Shown: positions 8,167 through 15,087, counted from the stretch's first letter. The stretch is DNA of 26,692 bases from JAAXVZ01 sp964392465 (GCA_964392465.1 CAYMPC010000011.1:1-26692); one strand, 5' to 3'. Numbers and translations are program-made. Notes: generated by a model not told the origin, from the sequence alone.

Positions 8167-8880
8167 ATGTTATTTAAAAAAACAAATTTAAGTTTTATTG
8201 TATTTTTTTTCTTATTAATAGTATCTTTCGTAGAAGGCGCATATTATGCAGATGTGAAAATTGAGCTTAATGATGATGGAAGCGCAACAATAACAGGAGA
8301 TACAAACCATCCTTCTCTTGTAAAATATTCTACTATGAGTTATACAACAAAAAAGGAGAACACCTATACTTTTAATATAACTTTACAAGAGGTTTTTAGC
8401 AGTTATATTTATGAGATTAAATTTCCAAAAGGCGCAAAAATAAATTATCTTAAAACACCAAGACTAGCAAGAATAGATGATGATTCAGGGATAATAAAAG
8501 TAATTGGTACTGGTTCAAATCAACCTTTTTTGATTATTGCACAATATACACTTTCTGAAAAAAGAAATACATTGTTTTTTGTAATTGGTTTAGTTTCTCT
8601 GCTTTTATTTATATTAGTTATATTCTTTATTTTGTCAAGGAAAGCAAGAAGTAAGTACAAAGGGAAGAGTTATAATCCAGATGCATTAACACAAAGGCAA
8701 AAGCAAATAATCTCAATTCTAGAAAAAAACAAAGGTAGAATAACGCAGGCAGAAATTGAGAAAATAACAAAATTGCCAAAAAGCACTCTTTCTAGAAATA
8801 TAGATTCATTAATAAGACGAGGAATTATAAAAAAAGAGCAAAAAGGCATGACTAACTTGATTTCTTTTGCTGAGAAATAG
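8167..8880 (+). CDS. Membrane-anchored winged-helix transcriptional regulator (COG2512-like)
   Basis: 237 aa. It has a signal peptide (1-24), an extracytoplasmic beta-rich sensor domain (about 25-130), one membrane helix (about 135-157), a basic linker and a C-terminal cytoplasmic winged helix (about 173-235). The winged helix shows the TQRQKQIISILEKNKGRITQ and LPKSTLSRNIDSLIRRGIIK elements of MarR/ArsR-like HTH proteins. This order matches archaeal predicted membrane-associated transcriptional regulators (COG2512; DUF7345/DUF7343-like by recollection). The protein could pass an envelope signal directly to DNA without a kinase. TTCC boxes begin right after its stop, upstream of the exported-protein genes, and are candidate operators. 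The ligand and targets are unknown. AT-rich sequence near 8133-8146 is the best promoter candidate. Confidence 0.85.
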   Translation: MLFKKTNLSFIVFFFLLIVSFVEGAYYADVKIELNDDGSATITGDTNHPSLVKYSTMSYTTKKENTYTFNITLQEVFSSYIYEIKFPKGAKINYLKTPRLARIDDDSGIIKVIGTGSNQPFLIIAQYTLSEKRNTLFFVIGLVSLLLFILVIFFILSRKARSKYKGKSYNPDALTQRQKQIISILEKNKGRITQAEIEKITKLPKSTLSRNIDSLIRRGIIKKEQKGMTNLISFAEK

Positions 8881-8927
8881 TTCCTATTTGTTCCGGCTAA
8901 TTCCGGGTTATTTTTATTAGTTGTTCC
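8881..8927 (+). promoter_or_regulatory. Phased TTCC boxes between membrane regulator and exported-protein genes
   Basis: TTCC occurs at 8881, 8891, 8901 and 8924 in otherwise AT-rich DNA. The first three are spaced exactly 10 bp, putting them on one face of the helix. They sit between the stop of the membrane-anchored winged-helix gene (8880) and the next start (8991). Operator function is a hypothesis. Confidence 0.35.
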
Positions 8928-8990
8928 AGTTTACTATCTCCTATATTAAGTTCAAAATTAAAAAACCAAAAAACCAAAACAGGTGATCAA

Positions 8991-10088
8991 ATGAAAAAAA
9001 CAATATTAAAAACAACATTAATGGTAATAATGGTAATTATGCTTTTTTTTGTATTTAGCGGAGTAGCATTAGCTGAAACATTAGCAGTGACACAAGAAAA
9101 AACACAAGAGACAGCACAAGAAACAGAAATAATGAGTACAAAAACAGGAGCGGAATTAAGATTTTTGCAATTATCAAGATCTATCTCAATTAATATACTA
9201 AGCGGAGAAGCAGTTATAGAAGCAATTTATGATGAGAATCCAGACGCAGATCTTTCTAGAGCAGAAGAGATTCTTGAAGAGATGAGACTTCTTGTAGAAG
9301 AAATTGAAAATATAGAATATACTGATAAAAATCTGACTGAGTTAGCTGAACTTTTTATTGTGATAAAAAAAGAATCAGTTGATTTAGCAAAAGAATTCAG
9401 AATTATTACAGGAGACTCTTTGTCCATTGAAATGAAGCAGATGCTGAATCAGAAAATCAGCATTATAACAAAAGAACAAAATAAAGGCATAGATACAAAG
9501 ATAAAAAATGCCATACTTGCACATAATTCTTTTATGATAAGAAAAATTGGATCTTTGATTAATGTAGATTGGAATGAACTGGCTAATAGAGTTATGAATG
9601 GAAGTATGAATATCCTAATGGCAAAAGAGCAAATGAAAAACACTTTTAATTATATGAATAAAGAAGAAATAAGATATGCTCAGGCAAGAGTTCTAGAAGA
9701 ACAAGCAAGAAACAGGATATTTGCTCAAATCTCCTCTGAAAACGCAAACAAAGGATTAGAAACAACCTTACAGGAAAGAGAACAGATAAGAGAGAGAATA
9801 ATCAGCAAAACAGGAGTAATTAATTCAGAAGAACAGGGAAATAGCGGTGAAGAAAAGAGAATGAGCGAGGAAAATAATGAAGAGACAGGGAATAAAGAAG
9901 ACAATGATAATAATGGAGAAGATTCAACAGGAACAAATAGTGCTAATTCCGGAGGAAATGAAAATTCTGGTTCAGAAACATCTGGTTCAGACTCAGGGTC
10001 AACAGATACAGGCGGATCTGATGGAGGTACAGGAGGAGATAACGGTGGAAATACAGGAAACGGAGGCGGTAACGGAGGAGGAAATTAA
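8991..10088 (+). CDS. Exported helical protein with Gly/Ser/Asn-rich low-complexity tail
   Basis: 365 aa. AGGTGATC (8981-8988), an excellent match to the 16S anti-SD, precedes the ATG by 2 nt. A signal peptide covers about 1-28 (ending ALAE). Residues 35-285 are acidic and strongly helical, probably coiled coil or a helical bundle. From about 290 the chain becomes disordered, rich in Asn, Ser, Gly, Glu and Asp, and ends in GGGNGGGN. There is no Cys and no second membrane span, so it is likely secreted or loosely surface-bound. It overlaps the following lipoprotein gene by one base (TAATG), implying coupled expression. The family was not recognised. It shares the 15-bp run GAAGAGACAGGGAAT with the gene at 10646, so their tails may be related. 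Confidence 0.75.
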   Translation: MKKTILKTTLMVIMVIMLFFVFSGVALAETLAVTQEKTQETAQETEIMSTKTGAELRFLQLSRSISINILSGEAVIEAIYDENPDADLSRAEEILEEMRLLVEEIENIEYTDKNLTELAELFIVIKKESVDLAKEFRIITGDSLSIEMKQMLNQKISIITKEQNKGIDTKIKNAILAHNSFMIRKIGSLINVDWNELANRVMNGSMNILMAKEQMKNTFNYMNKEEIRYAQARVLEEQARNRIFAQISSENANKGLETTLQEREQIRERIISKTGVINSEEQGNSGEEKRMSEENNEETGNKEDNDNNGEDSTGTNSANSGGNENSGSETSGSDSGSTDTGGSDGGTGGDNGGNTGNGGGNGGGN

Positions 10089-10294
10089 TGAATAAACTCC
10101 TTTTACTTTTATTTTTACTTATATCGTTTGCTGTTATTAGTTGCACAACAAATACAGAAAAAATTGAAGATAAGTTTGCTGAAAATTTTGAAGAAAATAA
10201 AGAAAGTTTAGCAGAAGAAACACAAACAGCAGAGACAATAGATGCTATTTTGATAGATAATGATACTTATATTGAAATCGGAGAAATGATTTAA
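10088..10294 (+). CDS. Small lipoprotein, 68 aa
   Basis: Start ATG shares one base with the upstream TAA. Residues 1-18 are a hydrophobic signal ending in FAVISC, with a lipobox-like Cys at 19 followed by TTNTEK, so the mature part should be lipid-anchored outside the membrane. The remaining 49 residues are acidic (Glu/Asp/Thr-rich) with no Cys. Archaeal lipoproteins of this type are known, although the modifying enzyme is not. Being wedged between two exported-protein genes in one run of coupled starts suggests a shared envelope function. Its small size makes the functional label uncertain, but the coding call is good. Confidence 0.65.
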   Translation: MNKLLLLLFLLISFAVISCTTNTEKIEDKFAENFEENKESLAEETQTAETIDAILIDNDTYIEIGEMI

Positions 10295-10302
10295 GGAGGT
10301 GA
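10293..10302 (+). promoter_or_regulatory. Strong Shine-Dalgarno that fixes the start at 10308
   Basis: AAGGAGGTGA is a near-complete match to the archaeal anti-SD. The ATG lies 6 nt downstream at 10308. An in-frame GTG at 10299 lies inside this site and would be a false start. Confidence 0.8.
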
Positions 10303-10307
10303 AAAAC

Positions 10308-10523
10308 ATGAAAAAAATAATTGGAATTGTATTAATGGCAATGCTTGTAGCAACTATGCTAGGCCAAAACTTAATTGCAAGTTTACAAGTAGGTCCAGCA
10401 CCAAATTCAGGAGATGGTGTATCAGATGGCTCTGGAATTATTCCTGAACCAAATGGTGATGGTGTTGCTCTAGGCGGAGCGCCAAATTCAGGAGATGGTG
10501 TATCAGATGGTTCTGGATGGTAA
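10308..10523 (+). CDS. Exported 71-aa repeat peptide (APNSGDGVSDGSG x2)
   Basis: The strong Shine-Dalgarno at 10293-10302 sets the ATG at 10308. A signal-like hydrophobic stretch covers residues 3-19. Most of the rest is low complexity: APNSGDGVSDGSG occurs twice (from residues 31 and 58), separated by IIPEPNGDGVALGG, and the chain ends in Trp. The repeats are offset by 27 codons and identical over 29 nt. The Asp/Gly loops could bind a cation but lack a full EF-hand or TSP3 pattern. It sits 13 nt after the lipoprotein gene and is followed by a T-rich terminator. Function unknown. Options include a secreted signalling or antimicrobial peptide, or a small surface-coat component; none is shown by the sequence. 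Confidence 0.7.
   Translation: MKKIIGIVLMAMLVATMLGQNLIASLQVGPAPNSGDGVSDGSGIIPEPNGDGVALGGAPNSGDGVSDGSGW
10401..10517 (+). repeat. 81-bp-offset internal repeat in the 71-aa peptide gene
   Basis: Bases 10401-10429 recur identically at 10482-10510. After one mismatch TCTGGA continues in both copies. The shift is 81 bp, keeping frame. Confidence 0.9.
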
Positions 10524-10534
10524 AAATTATTAAT

Positions 10535-10552
10535 TTATTTTTTTTATTTTTA
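10535..10552 (+). terminator. T-rich archaeal-type terminator
   Basis: A nearly pure T tract (10537-10551) begins 14 nt after the stop at 10523, without a strong hairpin. Oligo-T tracts suffice for archaeal termination. A new TATA-like box follows at 10598. Confidence 0.5.
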
Positions 10553-10597
10553 ATTATTATATTTTAATCATATTATTATATTCACAGCATATAGCAA

Positions 10598-10608
10598 AAT
10601 ATTTAAAT
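10598..10608 (+). promoter_or_regulatory. TATA-like box upstream of the Gln-rich exported protein
   Basis: AATATTTAAAT lies about 40 nt before the ATG at 10646. This leaves room for a short leader carrying AAAGGTGA (10633-10640). Confidence 0.5.
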
Positions 10609-10645
10609 CTTAAAAATCTAATTTAAACATAAAAAGGTGAAACAA

Positions 10646-11332
10646 ATGAAAAAAATTTTTTCTTTAGTTGTTTTTTTAATGCTGGTTAGTGCCTTTTTTG
10701 TATTTGCACAACAGCAGAATATGCCTGAAGGAACAGGGCAAGTTAATGACCAGCAGCCGGAAGGCAGCGGTAATCCTGAAGAGACAGGGAATGGAACACA
10801 GACAACACAAGAAACACAGAACCAGGGAGAAAACACCCAGATTCAGACACAGCAGCAGATAAGAGTTCAAACAGAAATTCTTACAACAGAAAACGGAGAA
10901 CAAGTTCAAGTACAGGAACAGACAAATAACAGACTTAAGTTTCAATCAGGAGAAGTTTCTGCAGAAACCTCTATGCAGATGACAAAACAAGAGACACAGA
11001 CAGGAACAAAATTACAAGTTGAGTTAAGTAATGGAAAAAATGCAGAAGTAAAATTAATGCCAGATACAGCTTCTGAAAAAGCTTTAGAAAGACTAAGAAT
11101 AAAGGTTTGTTCTGAAGAAAACAACTGCCAGATTGAGTTAAAAGAAGTTGGTAAAGGAGAAGAAGTTAAGGCAGCCTATGAAGTTAAAGTTCAGAAACAG
11201 GCGAAATTCCTTGGATTATTTAAGACTAAAATGCAAGTGCAAGCGCAAGTAGATGCTGAAAACGGAGAAATAATCCAAGAAAAAAGACCTTGGTGGTCCT
11301 TTTTAGCTGCTGAAGTTGAAGAACAAGAGTAA
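10646..11332 (+). CDS. Exported Gln/Thr-rich protein with PepSY-like C-terminal strand
   Basis: 228 aa from the ATG at 10646. AAAGGTGA (10633-10640) sits 5 nt upstream, so the in-frame GTG at 10637, inside that site, is rejected. A signal peptide (about 1-20, ending FVFA) leads into a Gln/Thr/Glu-rich disordered stretch to about residue 70. Residues 75-215 appear beta-rich and end in QVQAQVDAENGEIIQEKRP followed by WWSFLA. The VDAENGEII strand recalls PepSY-type domains, where a beta hairpin ends in a D-x-x-x-G turn, but the match is short. One Cys pair (CSEENNC) could form a disulfide. It has its own promoter yet resembles the 8991 protein in tail composition. Function unknown. Confidence 0.7.
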   Translation: MKKIFSLVVFLMLVSAFFVFAQQQNMPEGTGQVNDQQPEGSGNPEETGNGTQTTQETQNQGENTQIQTQQQIRVQTEILTTENGEQVQVQEQTNNRLKFQSGEVSAETSMQMTKQETQTGTKLQVELSNGKNAEVKLMPDTASEKALERLRIKVCSEENNCQIELKEVGKGEEVKAAYEVKVQKQAKFLGLFKTKMQVQAQVDAENGEIIQEKRPWWSFLAAEVEEQE

Positions 11333-11370
11333 TTTTTACACTTTTTCTTTTTTTTGAATTTTTTTATTTT
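11333..11370 (+). terminator. T-rich terminator tract
   Basis: Repeated T runs of 5-8 bases begin immediately after the stop at 11332, consistent with archaeal oligo-T termination. The next gene's TATA-like box (11383) follows directly. Confidence 0.5.
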
Positions 11371-11382
11371 ATGTTTCAATAA

Positions 11383-11392
11383 TTTTTTAAAT
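11383..11392 (+). promoter_or_regulatory. TATA-like box for a probably leaderless transcript
   Basis: TTTTTTAAAT is centred about 27 nt before the ATG at 11415, and no Shine-Dalgarno site is visible before that ATG. This spacing fits leaderless initiation. Confidence 0.5.
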
Positions 11393-11414
11393 TGCCTTTT
11401 TATCTCTCTCTTCT

Positions 11415-11972
11415 ATGAAAATCATAGCAATTGTTGGAATGGCAGGCTCAGGAAAATCAGAAGCAGCTAAATTGTTTGAAAACAATGGATTTACTAGGAT
11501 TAGATTTGGAGATATCACCGAGGAAATCCTTAAAGAAAAAGGAATGGATATCAATGAAGCTAATGAAAAGACAATAAGAGAATCTATTAGAAAAGAGCAT
11601 GGAATGGCAGCATATGCCAAACTAAATCTTCGTAAAATAGAGGAAGCAGCAAAAAAAACAAAAGTAATAATAGATGGATTATATAGCTGGGAAGAGTATT
11701 TATTTCTAAAAGAAAAATTTGGAAATAGCCTAATTGTCTTGGCAGTTTATAGTCCGCCTGAAGAGAGATATGAGAGATTAAGTGAAAGAGAAATAAGGGG
11801 GCTAACAAAAGAACAGGCTAGAACTAGGGATAAAGTAGAAATTGAAAATCTTAACAAAGGAGGACCTATAGCTATGGCAGATTATACAATTTTAAATGTT
11901 GGCACTTTATTTGATTTACAAAATAAATTTGATGAATTTATGGAATGGATGCATGAGGAAGAGGAAAAATGA
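11415..11972 (+). CDS. UPF0200-type P-loop kinase-like protein (dephospho-CoA-kinase/NMP-kinase fold)
   Basis: 185 aa. Walker A GMAGSGKS lies at residues 8-15, followed by a G-D-I/T-E-E segment and IDGLYSWEE in the place of a second acidic motif, as in archaeal UPF0200 proteins related to nucleotide kinases. The RLSEREIRG and RTRDKVE segments look like a lid with catalytic arginines. The substrate is unknown. It overlaps dCMP deaminase by 4 nt (ATGA), so a nucleotide substrate in pyrimidine deoxynucleotide metabolism is a reasonable inference. The ATG has no ribosome binding site and is probably leaderless. An alternative reading is a dephospho-CoA kinase, but archaea usually use an unrelated enzyme for that step. 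Confidence 0.8.
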   Translation: MKIIAIVGMAGSGKSEAAKLFENNGFTRIRFGDITEEILKEKGMDINEANEKTIRESIRKEHGMAAYAKLNLRKIEEAAKKTKVIIDGLYSWEEYLFLKEKFGNSLIVLAVYSPPEERYERLSEREIRGLTKEQARTRDKVEIENLNKGGPIAMADYTILNVGTLFDLQNKFDEFMEWMHEEEEK

Positions 11973-12445
11973 ATATCAATAATAACACTAAGCCGGGATG
12001 GGAGGAGTATTTTATCAAGATAGCAAAATTAATTGCGACAAGAAGTTCTTGCTCATCAAGACAAGTAGGAGCAGTTATAGTAAAAGACAAAATGATAATC
12101 TCAACAGGATATAATGGTACTCCAAGAGGAATTAAAAATTGCGATGAAGGAGGCTGCCAGAGATGTGAAGACAAAAAAAAGGGAAAAATTTCTTCAGGAG
12201 AGAGACTTGATGAATGTGTCTGTGTTCATGCAGAGGAAAATGCTCTTCTTCAAGCAGCATACAATGGTGTATCTGTTAAAGGAGGAACACTATATACAAG
12301 CTTATGTCCTTGCAGATTCTGCACAAAACATATTATAAACGCCGGAATAAAAAAAGTTTATTATAGCGATAAATATACACTTGATGAGATTTCAAAAAAA
12401 CTATTTGATGAAGCGGGAATAGAATTTTTGCAATATAAAGACTAA
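11969..12445 (+). CDS. Deoxycytidylate (dCMP) deaminase
   Basis: 158 aa, the usual length for the family. The zinc site is intact: His87-Ala-Glu89 (HAEENALLQ), with Glu89 as proton shuttle, and Pro114-Cys115-x-x-Cys118 (CPCRFC). Extra Cys residues (KNCDEGGCQRC, DECVCVHAE) could bind a structural zinc as in T4-like dCMP deaminases. TGYNGTPRG is the conserved substrate loop. The enzyme deaminates dCMP to dUMP, feeding thymidylate synthesis. It is translationally coupled to the UPF0200 kinase-like gene. Its stop overlaps the stop of the opposite-strand antiporter gene by 2 nt. Confidence 0.92.
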   Translation: MNINNNTKPGWEEYFIKIAKLIATRSSCSSRQVGAVIVKDKMIISTGYNGTPRGIKNCDEGGCQRCEDKKKGKISSGERLDECVCVHAEENALLQAAYNGVSVKGGTLYTSLCPCRFCTKHIINAGIKKVYYSDKYTLDEISKKLFDEAGIEFLQYKD

Positions 12446-13443
12446 GTAAAAAATATCAGATTTCCTACAACTAGTACTAAATAGAATATCATTAAGATAA
12501 CCCCTTCGTATTTTGTCAAAGATTCTTCTCTATATTTATACCCTTTAAAAATAAAAGCAACCAAAAGAACATGCAGAAATATCATCCAGTTTAGGTCATA
12601 ATAAAATATTTTTAAAGGGAGGTTAATAGGACTTATAATTATAAATAAACCAAGAGTAAAAAGAAGAGTGAAGATATTTGAGCCAAATGTTTCTGTCAAG
12701 GCAGCATCATCATAACCTCTTAAAGTTCCTTGAATCCCCGCAGCAATATTTGGGATTCCTGTACCTATTGCTCCAAGAACAATTCCAACAATAATATCGG
12801 GAAGGCTAACTATTTTAGCTACTCCTATTAAAGACCATGAAAAAAAGTAAGAGCCAACAAAAAGCATCAAAGCACCTAAAGCGAAAGTCAACAAAGAAGG
12901 TTTTAATTTGAAAATAGGATACTGCGCTCCAAATAGATCCAAATTCTTTTTTAAGGATTCAACTTTTTTTTCTTTGTTTTTTTCAGATCTTGATTTTTCA
13001 AACCACCATACATTTAATGCATAAGGTATAAATAAAAGCATAAGCACAACTCCTTCTGTTCTTTCAAAAGATAAATCAGATCCAAAAATCATCACAATGA
13101 TAGATATTATAATTAAAAAAACACCGTCTCGTATTACAATATCCTTTTCAATCCTCAATGGTTTTATGGCGGCACTTAATCCTATAGTAATGCCAATATT
13201 TATCATAACAGAACCAATTAATACACCAATGCCAAGGCTCTGATGTCCTAGAAAATAAGAGTAAAGCGAGCTGAAAATTTCAGGAGTGCTCATCATAAAA
13301 GAAGCTAGAATGGTTGTTACAGCAATATAGCTTGTTCCAAGCTGATTGGCAACAGGAATCAAAGAATCAGTAAGCCAGTCTGCACCTTTTAAAATAATTA
13401 AAATGGATACTATTAAGGTTAATATAATAAATATTTCAAGCAT
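12442..13443 (-). CDS. YrbG-family Na+/Ca2+ (cation) antiporter, atypical alpha repeats
   Basis: 333 aa from the ATG at 13443. An upstream TTG at 13503 would add 20 residues but would start before the likely TATA box at 13480-13487. About ten membrane helices form two inverted alpha repeats, as in the Ca2+:cation antiporter superfamily. Alpha-1 has GTSYIAVTTILASFMMSTPE, with Glu55, and IGSVMIN. Alpha-2 has GAIGTGIPNIAAG and ETFGSNIF. Two expected ion ligands are changed: Asn of the alpha-1 GSN is Val79, and the acidic residue of the alpha-2 PE is Asn232. The protein should sit in the cell membrane and exchange cations, but specificity and stoichiometry may differ from NCX-type transporters. 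It is convergent with the dCMP deaminase gene. Confidence 0.85.
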   Translation of the reverse strand: MLEIFIILTLIVSILIILKGADWLTDSLIPVANQLGTSYIAVTTILASFMMSTPEIFSSLYSYFLGHQSLGIGVLIGSVMINIGITIGLSAAIKPLRIEKDIVIRDGVFLIIISIIVMIFGSDLSFERTEGVVLMLLFIPYALNVWWFEKSRSEKNKEKKVESLKKNLDLFGAQYPIFKLKPSLLTFALGALMLFVGSYFFSWSLIGVAKIVSLPDIIVGIVLGAIGTGIPNIAAGIQGTLRGYDDAALTETFGSNIFTLLFTLGLFIIISPINLPLKIFYYDLNWMIFLHVLLVAFIFKGYKYREESLTKYEGVILMIFYLVLVVGNLIFFT

Positions 13444-13479
13444 AATTTCACTCTTTTTAATTTCTAATAAGCTAAGCTC

Positions 13480-13487
13480 TATAAAAA
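13480..13487 (-). promoter_or_regulatory. TATA-like box for the antiporter gene
   Basis: On the minus strand TTTTTATA lies about 40 nt upstream of the ATG at 13443. It falls within the region that the alternative TTG start (13503) would make coding, which supports the shorter start. Confidence 0.45.
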
Positions 13488-13558
13488 TGTTTTTAAATTT
13501 CAAAATATTGAATTTAGATAAATCTATACAAATACTATAAACGTAAAGAGGGATTTTA

Positions 13559-14677
13559 ATGGTTTATGCAGGAGACATAATAACAGATTGTTGGAATAAA
13601 ACAAAAGAGCTTTTTTTCCCAATAAGGAAAGAATATTGGGTTAAAATGGGAATTGCAAATATCTTTAGTTGGAATAGCGCAGGAGGAAGTGGAGGAGGCA
13701 ATAGTTTTGGAAATTCAGGAAGTTCAAATACTGAAAATCCTTTTGCAGGAATGACTTTTCAGCAAATAGTCTCTCAGATTAATACGCAAGCACTTGACTT
13801 TTTGTCAAAATATGGCTATATTATTGGAATTGTCATATTCTTATTGTATCTTCTTGGCTTGTTTTTTACTTATATAAGCAGTGTCTTCACTTTTATTTTT
13901 TTAGAAGGCATACTAAAAAAGGAAATAAAAATAAGAAAAAGCTTTTCTGAAAATAAAACACAAGGGAGATCATTATTCTTTTTTAGGTTTTATTTTGGAT
14001 TGATTAGCTTAGCAGCGACTTTAGTGATTTTATCACCAATATTATACTCTTTTTTCACAAATAGACTAATAGAATTCAATTTATGGTGGTTAATCCCTAT
14101 TATCTTAGCACTTATAATATTTTATACGATAGTTGGCATATTCCTCTTTTTGGTAACTGACTTTGTAGTCCCAATAATGTATTTAAAAAAATATACTTTT
14201 GGTCAGGCATGGGATTACTTCAAAAAAATAGCAAAAGGAAAAAAATTTGAGATATTTATGTATTGGCTAATTAAAATAGTACTGGGCATTGTTTCTGCAA
14301 TAGCTTTTTTATTACTCCTTATCCCCTTTTTTTTAATAATGCTCTTATTTGTAGTGTTAGGGGTTGCAATATTTTTCGGAATTAAAAGTATTGGAGGAGA
14401 ATTAATAGCTATTATAACTATAATAATATTAGGACTTATCTTTTTAATTATATGGGCTATAGCTTATGCAATTGTTTCTGTGCCAATCCCTTCTTTTTTA
14501 GTTATATACTCAATAGAAATGGTGAAAAAGCTGGATGGTGTTAAAGAAGAAACAAAAAAAGAAGACGAGATTGAAGTTCCTGAGCCATCACAAGCAGCAG
14601 AATCTAAAAAAACAGGAACAAAAAAAGAGATAACTAAATCTCCACGAACTCGGTCTTCAGCTGTTTCAAAGAAGTAA
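13559..14677 (+). CDS. Polytopic membrane protein (DUF7544-like)
   Basis: 372 aa. The N-terminus resembles an amphipathic segment (DCWNKTKELFFPIRKEYWVK), followed by a Gly/Ser/Asn-rich insert (about residues 40-60). About six membrane helices follow between residues 80 and 320, then a charged Lys/Glu tail of about 50 residues ending RSSAVSKK. The opening pattern plus a glycine-rich stretch recalls archaeal DUF7544 membrane proteins, but that is from memory and weakly supported. GAGGGA, about 5-10 nt upstream, may act as ribosome binding site. The last 44 nt overlap the 3' end of the convergent Lrp gene, so part of the tail is encoded antisense to the regulator's C-terminus. Function unknown. 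Confidence 0.75.
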   Translation: MVYAGDIITDCWNKTKELFFPIRKEYWVKMGIANIFSWNSAGGSGGGNSFGNSGSSNTENPFAGMTFQQIVSQINTQALDFLSKYGYIIGIVIFLLYLLGLFFTYISSVFTFIFLEGILKKEIKIRKSFSENKTQGRSLFFFRFYFGLISLAATLVILSPILYSFFTNRLIEFNLWWLIPIILALIIFYTIVGIFLFLVTDFVVPIMYLKKYTFGQAWDYFKKIAKGKKFEIFMYWLIKIVLGIVSAIAFLLLLIPFFLIMLLFVVLGVAIFFGIKSIGGELIAIITIIILGLIFLIIWAIAYAIVSVPIPSFLVIYSIEMVKKLDGVKEETKKEDEIEVPEPSQAAESKKTGTKKEITKSPRTRSSAVSKK

Positions 14678-15083
14678 GTGTTTTTATTTTTGTTATTCCT
14701 TTTCTTGATAATACTCTTTTTACAAATTCATAATAGCCATCTTGGTCTTTTGTCCTTACTTTCAAAAATATCTCCCAATCTCCTGTTATTATATCAACAC
14801 TCTCTATTTCCTCATATTTTACAAGCTCGTCAGCAATCCTTTCAGGATTGCCATATTCATCTGGAGATAAATTTAATAAAACAAAACAGCAAAAACCGCT
14901 ATTTATTTTTTTATAATCAAATACAGCTTTATATGATTTAATAGCGCCTTCTTTTTCTAGTTTTTTAATATTATAATGGAGTGTTGTAGAGGGCTCTTTC
15001 AGTTTTTTAGCCAATCTTGCTATCTGTGGTGTAGAGTAATCTTTCTTCAATAATCCAATTAATCTTTCGCTTATATTTTTCAT
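14634..15083 (-). CDS. Lrp/AsnC-family transcriptional regulator
   Basis: 149 aa, the normal family length. An N-terminal HTH (residues 5-48: STPQIARLAKKLKE, STTLHYNIKKLEKEG) is followed by a RAM ligand-binding domain (about 62-140) with the characteristic turn TGDWEIFLKVR. Such proteins form octamers or dimers, bind an amino acid and regulate amino-acid metabolism or transport. The start codon lies about 27 nt from a TATA-like box, so the transcript is likely leaderless. Two palindromes (15088-15102 and 15129-15143) flank that TATA box and probably mediate autoregulation. The divergent GCS2/M20 genes at 15288 are the natural second target. Its 3' end overlaps the convergent membrane-protein gene by 44 nt. 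Confidence 0.9.
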   Translation of the reverse strand: MKNISERLIGLLKKDYSTPQIARLAKKLKEPSTTLHYNIKKLEKEGAIKSYKAVFDYKKINSGFCCFVLLNLSPDEYGNPERIADELVKYEEIESVDIITGDWEIFLKVRTKDQDGYYEFVKRVLSRKGITKIKTLTSLKQLKTEFVEI

Positions 15084-15087
15084 ATTA

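Noticed and set aside
10299..10307. GTG start of the 71-aa peptide at 10299
   Set aside because: The GTG lies inside the Shine-Dalgarno AAGGAGGTGA; the ATG at 10308 has ideal spacing.
10401..10517. Mobile element or MITE
   Set aside because: The repeat is direct, in frame and lacks inverted ends or target duplications.
10637..10645. GTG start of the Gln-rich exported protein at 10637
   Set aside because: The GTG is part of AAAGGTGA, and the ATG at 10646 begins a standard signal peptide.
10618..10945. Hydrophobic minus-strand ORFs over the exported-protein genes
   Set aside because: They are antisense to a gene with a signal peptide and ribosome binding site; their Cys/Leu/Phe richness is the usual shadow of Gln/Thr/Glu-rich codons.
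13444..13503. Extended antiporter N-terminus from TTG 13503
   Set aside because: The extra 20 residues are polar and would begin upstream of the likely TATA box; MLEIFIILTL at 13443 starts the first membrane helix.
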